Positions 15,397 through 23,527 of a stretch of 52,140 nt of DNA are shown one piece after another. The DNA is taken from positions 1-52,140 of the forward strand of contig JAMOPC010000159.1 of the NCBI GenBank assembly GCA_027064845.1, read 5' to 3'. The stretch's first letter is position 1; the number at the start of each line of letters is the position of its first letter. The position numbers were made by a program, and so were the translations under genes. Below the pieces are notes generated by a model. That model did not search any database, was not told the DNA's origin, and saw only the letters and a program-made list of their open reading frames with translations. The DNA comes from Desulfurococcales archaeon (GTDB taxonomy: Archaea; Thermoproteota; Thermoprotei_A; Sulfolobales; Desulfurococcaceae).

Positions 15397-16626
15397 ATGC
15401 CTCCACCAGAGAAAATAGTGGGGATTATAGGTAAGACCAATGTTGGTAAATCAACTCTTTTCGCTGCATTGACTATGGCTCCTGTCGAGATAGCTAATCA
15501 CCCGTTCACTACTATTAAACCAAATATTGGAATAGGTTATGTTAGGAAGAAATGTGTACATGTCGAATTAGGCCTAGAAAAATGTGATCCGAGAACGGGG
15601 TTCTGTATACGTGGGAACAGGTTTATTCCAGTAAAAATAATGGATGTAGCAGGCCTTATACCTGGTGCATCTCAGGGTAAGGGTTTGGGAAACAAGTTCA
15701 TGGATGATCTCAGACAAGCAGATGTGTTGATACATGTTGTGGATGCATCAGGTTCCACATCTTTAGAAGGCACTCCTGCAAAGCCAGGAACATATGATCC
15801 TGTTGAAGAAGCAATAACTATTCAGAAAGAAGTTGATGAATGGTTCAAAAGCGTTGTTAGGAAAGTATGGGAAAACAAGATCTCTAGACAGATCTACATG
15901 GTGCAAAACCCCGTTGATTATATAACTCAAAACCTCTCTGGCCTTAGTGTAAGAAAACAACATGTCGTTAAAGCAATTGAAAATGCTGGACTGGCAGACA
16001 AGAGTCCGAGAAAATGGGATATATCTGATGTTGAAAAATTTGCTGTTGAATTGAGAAGAGTTAGTAAACCAATCATTATTGCTGCTAACAAGGCTGATTT
16101 ACCATATGCTGAAGAAAACATCTTGAGATTAAAGAAAGTATTTGGAGAAGACAGGGTTATCCCCATTAGTGCGCTTGCAGAATATATTCTGAGGAAAGCT
16201 TCGCAAAATAACTACATAGAATACATACCTGGTGATCCAGATTTCAGAGTTATAGATGAAAAGAAGTTATCTCAACAACAAAAACGAGTCTTAGAAATGA
16301 TTAGAGAAAAGGTGCTGAGGAAATACGGGGGAACAGGTGTACAGAGATTATTAAATCATGCTGTATTCAACGTTTTAGATCTGATCGTTGTTTATCCTGT
16401 TGAAGACCAGAATAAATTTACTGACCACTATGGAAACATCTTGCCTGACGCATACCTCGTGCCTAGAGGAACCACTGTGAAAGAATTAGCTTATATGATT
16501 CACACAGATTTAGGCAGAACCTTCCTCTACGCGATAAATGCTAAAACAAAAGAGAGGATCGGCGAAGACTACGTATTAAGAGACAACGATGTTATTAAAA
16601 TAGTTGCTACTGCTGCTCGGAAATAG
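15397..16626 (+). CDS. Obg-family GTPase/ATPase with TGS domain (YchF/Ygr210 type)
   Basis: This P-loop NTPase probably binds ribosomes and acts in translation or stress control. It has G1 GKTNVGKST (12-20), NHPFTTIKPNIG as switch I, G3 DVAGLIPGA, an insertion with CIRGNRF, G4 NKADLP, and a C-terminal TGS domain (about 330-409, including VYPVEDQNKFTDHYGN and the end VLRDNDVIKIVAT). The family is usual in archaea as a 390-400 residue protein; this one has 409. The 3' end overlaps the convergent DUF2095 gene by 20 bases. Confidence 0.92.
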   Translation: MPPPEKIVGIIGKTNVGKSTLFAALTMAPVEIANHPFTTIKPNIGIGYVRKKCVHVELGLEKCDPRTGFCIRGNRFIPVKIMDVAGLIPGASQGKGLGNKFMDDLRQADVLIHVVDASGSTSLEGTPAKPGTYDPVEEAITIQKEVDEWFKSVVRKVWENKISRQIYMVQNPVDYITQNLSGLSVRKQHVVKAIENAGLADKSPRKWDISDVEKFAVELRRVSKPIIIAANKADLPYAEENILRLKKVFGEDRVIPISALAEYILRKASQNNYIEYIPGDPDFRVIDEKKLSQQQKRVLEMIREKVLRKYGGTGVQRLLNHAVFNVLDLIVVYPVEDQNKFTDHYGNILPDAYLVPRGTTVKELAYMIHTDLGRTFLYAINAKTKERIGEDYVLRDNDVIKIVATAARK

Positions 16627-16969
16627 TTTTTGCAAGCTTTTTCCAATATTCAACCGCTTTTCTATAATAATAGTTATCTCTTTTATGTGGACCGAAGAAC
16701 TCTAATCCCTTATTATTAATAATATTCCTTAACTCATCTGCTTCTTCTTTAGTTAGTTCTCCGTGTTTTTCAAGATAATCGACTACTTTAATTGCTTCTT
16801 CTCGTGATTTACATCTCCTTATATAGTCTATAGGACCTGGTAAATACCCTCTCCACGGATCCGGTAATGGCTTCCTAACGGTTAATACAAGATCTCCTTC
16901 AGGATTTTCAAGCAATTCCTTAGCTAGGTGCGGATACTTCTTTTTCAGTTCATCAATATTAATCTTCAT
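16607..16969 (-). CDS. DUF2095-like archaeal protein
   Basis: This 120-residue soluble protein has no known function. The N-terminus has KKKYPHLAKELLENP and LTVRKPLPDPWRGYLPG, followed by a helical stretch (SREEAIKVVDYLEKHGELTKEEADELRNII) and LEFFGPHKRDNYYYR. I recall this pattern as the archaeal DUF2095/COG4073 family, but the assignment is from memory. It is convergent with the GTPase gene, sharing 20 bases at the 3' ends, and lies 34 bases upstream of the sugar nucleotidyltransferase stop. Confidence 0.8.
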   Translation of the reverse strand: MKINIDELKKKYPHLAKELLENPEGDLVLTVRKPLPDPWRGYLPGPIDYIRRCKSREEAIKVVDYLEKHGELTKEEADELRNIINNKGLEFFGPHKRDNYYYRKAVEYWKKLAKTISEQQ

Positions 16970-17003
16970 ACCTTTTCCCTTACCTATAGATGCTCTACCA
17001 TGT

Positions 17004-18278
17004 TTATTCTTGGGGTAAGTTCTCTATATATCCTATCCCAAACCATCTATAGAAACTCTTAGCTGGTATATCCTTATACACCACAGCTCCTGGCGCTATC
17101 CATGAATATGATCCTATTTTTGTCCCAGGCATTAATGAGACATTTACACCCGTTTTAACATATGCTCCAACTACGGCCCCAAATTTCCTCCTACCAGTAG
17201 ACACGAGTTTGTCTTTAATATACATTTTAACTGGTTTATCATCAAATCTAAGATTAGCAGTAATAGTTCCTGCACCAAAATTCACGTGTTCACATATAAT
17301 GCTATCTCCAACATAACTTAGATGTCCGATCCTAACATTTTCCATTATAAGGCTTTCTTTTATCTCAACCGAGAACCCTATTCTGCTCCCATCGCATATT
17401 ACTGAGTAAGGTCTTATTCTTGCACAAGGACCTATTTCTGCATGTTTTCCAATATATGTTGGTCCTTCTATATACGTACCAGATCTTATATGAGTACCTT
17501 TGTCAATAACTACTTTACCTTTTATGGAGACATTTGGTTCTATATAACCATTTATTTTAGTCTCTATTTTATTCAATGCCATTTTATTTGCTTCTAGTAA
17601 GTGCCAAGGTTTTCCAATATCTATCCATCCAGACTTATCGATCTTTATGACCTTGATCATTTTGTTTTTCTTGATAATATTTGTGATTATATCGGTAAAT
17701 TCTTTCTCACCTCTAGGACTGAGAGGTATGTTTTTATTTTCTTCGATATCTCTTATCTTTAACTTGTAGATCCCAGCATTAATGATATTGCTCGGCGGCT
17801 TTAAGGGCTTCTCTATTATTCCCTGCAAGTAATTGTTTTCAATAATCAAAACCCCATAGTCTTTTGGATCGTCGATCTCTGCTCCGAGAATAGCGTTTTC
17901 CTCAACTTTCGATATTTTTTGTAATATGTCCCAGTTTTCGAGAAAAATGTCTCCGTATAATATGAGTGCTTCATCATCTAAGTCTGTATAGGAAATAGCT
18001 TTTATAACTGCATCTCCAGTGCCTAGTTCAGGGTATTGTTCTACGAATTTTATCTTGAACTTATACTTGTTCTTGATTGTGTCAATGTATTCTATAATTT
18101 TTTCTTTCATATAGCTAATGACTATGAGTACTTCATCAACATCTTCTACTCTAGATAATGCGTCTAGTTGCCACTCTATTAGAGGCTTACATAATATAGG
18201 GATTAATGGTTTAGGCCTTGTCTCGGTTATAGGTCTTAGTCTGAGACCCTTACCTGCTGCCAGTATTAGGGCTTTCAT
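17004..18278 (-). CDS. Bifunctional sugar-1-phosphate nucleotidyltransferase / hexapeptide acyltransferase (GlmU-like)
   Basis: The N-terminal half is a nucleotidyltransferase: KALILAAGKGLRLRPIT (2-18) as the nucleotide-binding loop, RPKPLIPI, LGTGDAV, and YGDIF with a metal-binding aspartate. The C-terminal half is a left-handed beta-helix of hexapeptide repeats (for example YIGKHAEIGPCARI, VRIGHLSYVGD) ending in a GlmU-like NFGAGTITANLRFD. The layout matches archaeal enzymes that make UDP-GlcNAc or dTDP-glucose; substrate is not decided by sequence. ATG 18278 follows AGGT; it overlaps the THUMP-SPOUT gene by 29 bases. Confidence 0.92.
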   Translation of the reverse strand: MKALILAAGKGLRLRPITETRPKPLIPILCKPLIEWQLDALSRVEDVDEVLIVISYMKEKIIEYIDTIKNKYKFKIKFVEQYPELGTGDAVIKAISYTDLDDEALILYGDIFLENWDILQKISKVEENAILGAEIDDPKDYGVLIIENNYLQGIIEKPLKPPSNIINAGIYKLKIRDIEENKNIPLSPRGEKEFTDIITNIIKKNKMIKVIKIDKSGWIDIGKPWHLLEANKMALNKIETKINGYIEPNVSIKGKVVIDKGTHIRSGTYIEGPTYIGKHAEIGPCARIRPYSVICDGSRIGFSVEIKESLIMENVRIGHLSYVGDSIICEHVNFGAGTITANLRFDDKPVKMYIKDKLVSTGRRKFGAVVGAYVKTGVNVSLMPGTKIGSYSWIAPGAVVYKDIPAKSFYRWFGIGYIENLPQE

Positions 18279-19350
18279 TATTAATCGACCTATACTCATC
18301 ATATAATACTGTTGCTAAAGCTATAAGTCCAGCGGCTGCGGCATAGTCTGTAGAAAGAGTTATTCCTGGAGCTATGTCTAAGACTAAGTCTGCATACCTA
18401 TAAATCCCCACAGGTATTCCTTCTCTTGAGCCAAATAAGAGATTAACCCTCTTCTTTTTGTGAAGTATTAATTTTTTCAACTCTTCCTTTACATCACCAA
18501 TATATTTTCCCTCAGGCTCAAAAACTATTATTACCTCATTACTTCTATCCCTAACTAATTGATGTAGATCCATGAGATAAACAGGTGTTTTTCTAGGTTT
18601 GTATGGATAGCTTCTTAACTGTATATTATATCTTGACTCTATTCCTTCCCTAACTCCTCTAATAAAGTACTCTAATTGATATGCATCAATGATTCCTACA
18701 GGCGCAATTACCAGTTCTTTGACCTCGAAATTCTGTACCTCTCTCCCTATTCTCTTACCCATGATGAGGGCTGAATCTAAGGGGCCAAGATAAGGCATTT
18801 GAACAACAGCTATTTTCCTAAAGAAGCTTCGCAACTCCTTTTTCTCAGGGGAATATTTGTGATGCTCAAAGCTTCCAGGGAGTATAGCTATATATGCATG
18901 GTCTTGAATTATTTCTACTAAAACAATTTTATCGGGATATCTTAGATTTACTGATGCACCAGTATATTTCCTAATGCATTCACCAACAACCACATTAACA
19001 TCGATGCTTGTAAAACTATGTTTTCCACGACGCGTTGTTCTTACAGCGAATGTTTCGTTCCTAGATATTTTATTGATGACTAAATCTTTGATCTCCGAAC
19101 ATATTTTATTAGGATCAGCTAATGTTACCATATCTATGGGTATTATTTTATCAGCTTCAATAACTTGTTCTTCTATTAGCTTAGCTAGTGTGTCACGATC
19201 GTATTTACAAGGTTTAACTAGTACAAGTCCTTTAAACCCAAGAGGACTAGGCCAAGTCTCGGCACAATCATCTATTTCACGGATTCTACTTGAAACGATT
19301 CTCTCAAATCCTATACTGGTTTTAATAAGAATACTATAGTCCTTGCTCAA
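18250..19350 (-). CDS. THUMP-SPOUT RNA-modifying protein
   Basis: This 366-residue putative RNA methyltransferase has a THUMP-like N-terminal half (about 60-165: NETFAVRTTRRGKHSFTSID, then VNLRYPDKIVLVEIIQDHAYIAI). The C-terminal part resembles the SPOUT knot: VNLLFGSREGIPVGIYRYADLVLDI followed by GITLSTDYAAAAGLIAL. The THUMP part binds the tRNA 3' end in known families. The substrate and modified base cannot be read from sequence. It overlaps the downstream nucleotidyltransferase gene. The start is ATG 19350 with no strong ribosome binding site visible. Confidence 0.82.
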   Translation of the reverse strand: MSKDYSILIKTSIGFERIVSSRIREIDDCAETWPSPLGFKGLVLVKPCKYDRDTLAKLIEEQVIEADKIIPIDMVTLADPNKICSEIKDLVINKISRNETFAVRTTRRGKHSFTSIDVNVVVGECIRKYTGASVNLRYPDKIVLVEIIQDHAYIAILPGSFEHHKYSPEKKELRSFFRKIAVVQMPYLGPLDSALIMGKRIGREVQNFEVKELVIAPVGIIDAYQLEYFIRGVREGIESRYNIQLRSYPYKPRKTPVYLMDLHQLVRDRSNEVIIVFEPEGKYIGDVKEELKKLILHKKKRVNLLFGSREGIPVGIYRYADLVLDIAPGITLSTDYAAAAGLIALATVLYDEYRSINNESPNTGSR

Positions 19351-19513
19351 ATAACAATCACCGATACACTATGATGACTAAATATAATGTATGACATAAA
19401 CTCCTATATGTTAATCATTGGTTATAATTATGGGGTATACGGTACAACTGTAATAGGATCTTGTTAAAGAATAGTGTTTTCAATGTATTATATATAAAGA
19501 GAAGAACTTAGAT

Positions 19514-20200
19514 TTACTTCTTTAGCTGAAGAGGTGAAACTACTACTGCTGGTTTAGGTCCTTCTGGTGTTGGTATCATTAGTAGTTTCGATTTGTAGAC
19601 TTCAACTTTTCTAATAGGATAGATCTTTCTGGCTCTCTCAGCTATTACAGCGCTCATTTTGCCAAAGATCATTTCTTGTATTAGCTCGTTTAGTGTTAAC
19701 TGCGGTACTCGTTCTTTCACATATTCTTCCATGATTTTCCTGATAGCTCTCTTCTGGCTAGTGTTACATCTGTAGCTTGTAAGTGCAATAATAGTTAATC
19801 TTAAGTGATATCCGTCCTTTGTAACAACGTTAAATATACCTTGTATTTTGCTGCTCTTCCTCCTTATGAGGCTCTTAATATAGTCTCTTGATAACTCGTG
19901 TCCCTTAAACCTTGTTATTGCTTTATCTTCCTTTACATCTATTACTTGGAAATATAGTCTTACATGGACTTGTGTTATATCACCAGTGATATCGTATAGG
20001 GTTGTTTCCATTACTCTACCTATTAGTTTTAATGGGTCATCAGCCGGTGTTGTACCTATAACTATGTTTCCAAAAACATCTGGTGCTAAGACTTCGTACC
20101 ATTTTTTAAGCTTCCACTTATCTCTTACAGCGAACTTCCTGCGTGCAGGCAATATTAGTTTACCCCTATACGTTATTTCTTTTCTCTTTGTCTCATACAT
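19514..20200 (-). CDS. rps3ae: Small ribosomal subunit protein S3Ae (eS1)
   Basis: This is an archaeal/eukaryotic 30S/40S platform protein. Recognisable segments are RDKWKLKKWYEVLAPDVFGN (about 26-45), VIGTTPADDP, TRFKGHELSRDYIKSLIRR and YHLRLTIIALTSYRC, with PIRKVEVYKSKLL near the end. The length of 228 residues is within the family range. About 20 residues precede the usual start region. It ends the S15-RecJ-Pcc1-S3Ae run, 8 bases after Pcc1. Confidence 0.95.
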   Translation of the reverse strand: MYETKRKEITYRGKLILPARRKFAVRDKWKLKKWYEVLAPDVFGNIVIGTTPADDPLKLIGRVMETTLYDITGDITQVHVRLYFQVIDVKEDKAITRFKGHELSRDYIKSLIRRKSSKIQGIFNVVTKDGYHLRLTIIALTSYRCNTSQKRAIRKIMEEYVKERVPQLTLNELIQEMIFGKMSAVIAERARKIYPIRKVEVYKSKLLMIPTPEGPKPAVVVSPLQLKK

Positions 20201-20208
20201 TTTAAGGG

Positions 20209-20475
20209 TTATTTAAGCATTATCAAAACATCGTCTATCATTTCTATTATTGATAGTATTTCATCCAAGCTTCCCCTGAGGGAATCAAAGTTTTTTGCTG
20301 AATGTTTAACTTTGATGATTATTTCGTAGACGTATTCATTGTTATCTTCATATATGTTTTCAATTATTTCCATAAAATCAGGAGTTATTACATTATCTGG
20401 ATGAAGGGTTTTCTTTAGAGATTCAACGTAGTTTTTACTACTTGAACGTATTTTAAGAACGGATAAAGTTTCCAT
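20209..20475 (-). CDS. pcc1: KEOPS complex subunit Pcc1
   Basis: This small dimeric scaffold subunit of KEOPS makes the t6A modification at position 37 of tRNAs. The 88-residue form has the Pcc1 pattern: LSVLKIRSSSKNYVESLKKTLHPDN, a strand with YVYEIIIKVKHSA, and LRGSLDEILSIIEMIDDVL. ATG 20475 (or 20481) is favoured; the longer frame to 20535 lies inside the upstream gene and adds a non-family hydrophobic stretch. It overlaps the RecJ/Cdc45-like gene by 23 bases, so the two are probably coupled. Confidence 0.82.
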   Translation of the reverse strand: METLSVLKIRSSSKNYVESLKKTLHPDNVITPDFMEIIENIYEDNNEYVYEIIIKVKHSAKNFDSLRGSLDEILSIIEMIDDVLIMLK

Positions 20476-21622
20476 GTTCATCAACACGACACAGTTGTAC
20501 AGCATCACAATTACTATATACAATAGATGGTTCATTCCCTATTCTCAACAATTCGTCAACAGTGGTTAAGTATTCTCCATTGATCGATACAATTAAGGGT
20601 ATTTTTCGCGTATTTTCATCTATGCTCTTAATTATCTCTATAATGATCTCAGGTCTTGTTAATCCTTCCTCGATCTCTATGATTGCTTGTTCTTTTTTCG
20701 ATTCTATATAAGTATTTATGGCTAAGGATATATCTAAACAAAGACTATCTATTACTTCCTCATAGATTGTCAAAATTTGAAATAATAATTCTTTATCTAT
20801 GCTTAGTAGTGGTATGTAATATGGATTATCTTTTTTAACAGACATAAAAACTAGACTAGAACCGATGAACTCATTTAGTTCTACTACTTTGTTGTTTAAC
20901 GTAGCTACATAGATATTACCTAATAGCTTTCTAGCTATTCTTTTTGCAGTATTGAAATCTGTTTTCATTCCTTTAACAAGCTTCTCCAAAAACCTAGCGG
21001 CTAGTTTTTCATCATCTTCTATAGACACATATTTTGTTAAACCACTTGTTTTTCCAAGAACGGTTTCAAGTAAATTATTAACGTTTTCAGCATCACCTGT
21101 ATAGCCTGGAAGGAAGGGTATAAGTGTTCGATAAATAGCTTTTTGTAAGCCAACTCTGTCTCTTCCCCAGAATTTAAAACCAAATTTTATAGATAAGTTC
21201 TCCTTTATTTCTTTTAGTAATTGTTTTTCTAGTCCAGAAAAACCTTCTTCGCTGTCTAAGCCATAATAGATTCCGGGGATTAATGCTAGTAGCTTTTCCC
21301 AGGAGCTAGTGATAAATAATTTATCTAAAAAATATGCTACATATGCAGAAACACTTTCTTTACCATTGTATATTAAATTGAATAATTGTTTATTTTCCTC
21401 AGCTCCTTCTGGTTTTGGTAAATTTATGAGTACTGTTGGAATATCAGTTTCTTCAACTACTAGTTTAAGATCAAAATTTATAGTTGCTGATATGTTGTGT
21501 TCTTCCAGATTTTTCCATAATAAACCAGCGGCGATCAACGAGTCTATATCTATCTTTGGAATAATTCTTACAACTCCATATTCTCTAGCATACTTCACTA
21601 TATCATTGAGTAATTCGACCAA
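20453..21622 (-). CDS. RecJ/Cdc45-like protein with degenerate DHH motifs
   Basis: This 389-residue protein sits in the slot between S15 and Pcc1 that holds the RecJ/DHH homologue in many archaea. The N-terminus keeps the strand-loop RIIPKIDIDSLIAA (19-32), which recalls the DHH motif I (D25, D27). No later Asp-His-His motif or DHHA1 glycine-rich nucleic-acid motif is visible. It therefore looks like a catalytically reduced, Cdc45/RecJdbh-like partner of GINS and MCM rather than an active exonuclease. TTG 21622 follows GAGGTT. The assignment rests on context and motif I. Confidence 0.68.
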   Translation of the reverse strand: MVELLNDIVKYAREYGVVRIIPKIDIDSLIAAGLLWKNLEEHNISATINFDLKLVVEETDIPTVLINLPKPEGAEENKQLFNLIYNGKESVSAYVAYFLDKLFITSSWEKLLALIPGIYYGLDSEEGFSGLEKQLLKEIKENLSIKFGFKFWGRDRVGLQKAIYRTLIPFLPGYTGDAENVNNLLETVLGKTSGLTKYVSIEDDEKLAARFLEKLVKGMKTDFNTAKRIARKLLGNIYVATLNNKVVELNEFIGSSLVFMSVKKDNPYYIPLLSIDKELLFQILTIYEEVIDSLCLDISLAINTYIESKKEQAIIEIEEGLTRPEIIIEIIKSIDENTRKIPLIVSINGEYLTTVDELLRIGNEPSIVYSNCDAVQLCRVDEHGNFIRS

Positions 21623-21738
21623 TTTCTGAACCTCTTTGTTAAAAGCGGATATTTTAGTAATAGTATTAGTATTATCGCTATAATTATTTTCTTTGTAAGA
21701 AAATAGTTGCTATATTAACTTGGTTAAGTAGTTATGAT

Positions 21739-22203
21739 TTAGAGGTATGCAGAAACTATTAGTTTTGCTTGTTCTGGTGTGTATTTCCAATCAGGTGGTA
21801 GTTTACCTATTCTCTTATAATACTTGACGAGTCTGTGGATTTTTGATTCTAAGTCTATTAGTCCCTTCTTTGCGTGAAGGTCTTTGGGATGTTCTTCTAG
21901 GTGTCTTCTAAGATTAACAGCTTTTTTCATTAGGAAGAGTAGATCTTCTGGTACTGGTAGTTTTACATTATATTTCTCGAGTATTTGTGTAAGCTTTTTA
22001 CCTGTTACTTGTTTAACTAATGGGACACCATACTGGTCTCTTAGTATAATGCCTATCATTGAAGGTGTGTATCCTTTTTTCGCTAGCTCTACTACTAATA
22101 ACTCAATATCACTTGGACTCATGTCTAATTTGAGCCATCTCGGGGGCCCAGCTCTAGCTGGTCTTGTTGAATGTGATTGTCCTTTGTCTCTTTTCTTGTT
22201 CAC
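21739..22203 (-). CDS. rps15: Small ribosomal subunit protein S15 (uS15)
   Basis: The archaeal form has an N-terminal extension of the S13e type: KGQSHSTRPARAGPPRWLKL (7-26), then the family SPSDIELLVVELAKKGYTPSMIGIILRDQYGVP. The S15 core follows (VNLRRHLEEHPKDLHAKKGL, then LESKIHRLVKYYKRIGKLP, which binds h22 of 16S rRNA). The length of 154 residues is normal. It is followed on the same strand by the RecJ-like gene after 116 bases that contain a short A/T hairpin. Confidence 0.97.
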   Translation of the reverse strand: MNKKRDKGQSHSTRPARAGPPRWLKLDMSPSDIELLVVELAKKGYTPSMIGIILRDQYGVPLVKQVTGKKLTQILEKYNVKLPVPEDLLFLMKKAVNLRRHLEEHPKDLHAKKGLIDLESKIHRLVKYYKRIGKLPPDWKYTPEQAKLIVSAYL

Positions 22204-22227
22204 GGCATTTCCCCCATATTAACATCC

Positions 22228-22848
22228 TTACTTATCATCTATGGAATTAGAGATACCAGTTTTTAAACCTAATTCTAACATTTTTTCTAGTTTTTTTAAA
22301 GCACATTCTACAGCTTTTGCTCTATGTGAAAACATGTTCTTTTCATTAATACTCATTTCAGCAAAGGTTTTAGTTGAACCGCTAGGTACGAAGATCGGAT
22401 CGAATCCAAAACCTTTATTACCACGGGGGGTAGTTGTTATAGTGCCTGTAGTTTCTCCTAGGCACGTGATTATAAATGGTTCGTATATGAGGACAACCGC
22501 TGATCTAAAACATGCTTCCCGATTGCTAGAATTTTTTAGGAGTTTTAGTATTCCCTCATATCCTATTGTTTTAAATACATAGCTACTATATGGACCAGGA
22601 AAACCATTAAGAGCATGTACAAATAAGCCAGCGTCTTCCACCATTAATGGTTTATTGATCTTGGTGTATGCGTGTAGGGCGGCGTATTTCGCGATCTCTA
22701 ATAAATCATTACTTTGTATCTCTACTTTTTCGATATCCTTGTACATTCTTATTTGAAAACCATATTTCTCGGCTATTGGTTTTACTTCTTCGTACTTGTG
22801 GGTGTTATTTGTTAAAAAGTAAATTGTTGCCTTGTATTTTTTACTCAA
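22228..22848 (-). CDS. rdgB: XTP/dITP diphosphatase (HAM1/RdgB family)
   Basis: This enzyme hydrolyses inosine and xanthosine triphosphates to monophosphates, cleaning the nucleotide pool of deaminated purines. Family motifs are visible: IYFLTNNTHKYEEV (substrate loop with NTHK), MVEDAGLFV, LNGFPGPYSSYV, GETTGTI, GFGFDPIFVP, and the C-terminal SHRAKAVE. The length of 206 residues is slightly longer than the usual 185-195. It starts within the last 8 bases of Bud32, an association with KEOPS genes that is seen in other archaea. Confidence 0.93.
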   Translation of the reverse strand: MSKKYKATIYFLTNNTHKYEEVKPIAEKYGFQIRMYKDIEKVEIQSNDLLEIAKYAALHAYTKINKPLMVEDAGLFVHALNGFPGPYSSYVFKTIGYEGILKLLKNSSNREACFRSAVVLIYEPFIITCLGETTGTITTTPRGNKGFGFDPIFVPSGSTKTFAEMSINEKNMFSHRAKAVECALKKLEKMLELGLKTGISNSIDDK

Positions 22849-23527
22849 TGTACTTGTCCCTCAACATTTTCTTCTTTAATCTTTCTTCAACATATCGTCC
22901 TCTTAACCTTATTTCCTCTACTCTTTGTAGAACTTCATGAACGTTTCCATGATATGATTCACTATAACCTTTGATGAATCCCTCCATAAATACGTCTAAC
23001 TTGTCTGGTGCTAATGCTAATATACTTCTCTTTAATAAGTGTATATCGATTGCATATTCTTCAATATCTCTACTATAGCCTGCTAGTCCAAAGTCGATGA
23101 TATATATTTTCTTATTTGATTTATTAACAAGTATATTGGCTAAGGTTAAGTCTCCGTGGTAGATATTTAGTGAATGCATTATTCCTGTTTGAAGCCCTAG
23201 TTGATATGCAATTGTTTTTAATTCTTCAATGTTCATGTACTCGATTAGATCAGATAATTTGTGTCCCTCAATATGCTCCATTATTATGATTGAGTTTTTT
23301 AAATCAACTATGAGTGGTGCTGGCACATTTACTTTGTTCATGTATAGTTCTGATAATATTTTTGCCTCTGTCTTCGTCCTTGTTTTCCTAAATATTTCAT
23401 CGAATTTGGGGTGGCGATATGGCTTCTTAACCCTGTACTTAACAATAATTTTCTTTCCCAGAAGTTCTCCTTGAATAATAACTGATTCAGCGCCTTTATC
23501 CAAGACATTTACTAATTGGGTAGCCAT
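22841..23527 (-). CDS. bud32: KEOPS complex kinase/ATPase Bud32
   Basis: This is the small atypical kinase of KEOPS, which activates Kae1 in t6A synthesis. From ATG 23527 (RBS GAGGTAG) it has 228 residues. Motifs are GAESVIIQG as a short P-loop, the Lys in KIIVKYRVKK, TEAKILSEL, the catalytic loop HGDLTLANIL (124-133) and metal-binding IDFGLA (144-149). The C-terminus is basic (RLRGRYVEERLKKK). It is separate from Kae1, not fused as in many Euryarchaeota, and overlaps the Kae1 3' end by 16 bases. Confidence 0.94.
   Translation of the reverse strand: MATQLVNVLDKGAESVIIQGELLGKKIIVKYRVKKPYRHPKFDEIFRKTRTKTEAKILSELYMNKVNVPAPLIVDLKNSIIIMEHIEGHKLSDLIEYMNIEELKTIAYQLGLQTGIMHSLNIYHGDLTLANILVNKSNKKIYIIDFGLAGYSRDIEEYAIDIHLLKRSILALAPDKLDVFMEGFIKGYSESYHGNVHEVLQRVEEIRLRGRYVEERLKKKMLRDKYIE

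Noticed and set aside
21640..21738. Short A/T hairpin ATTTTCTT/AAGAAAAT between S15 and the RecJ-like gene as a terminator
   Set aside because: The stem is only A/T and U-rich context is everywhere here; both genes are codirectional and archaeal termination does not require such a hairpin.
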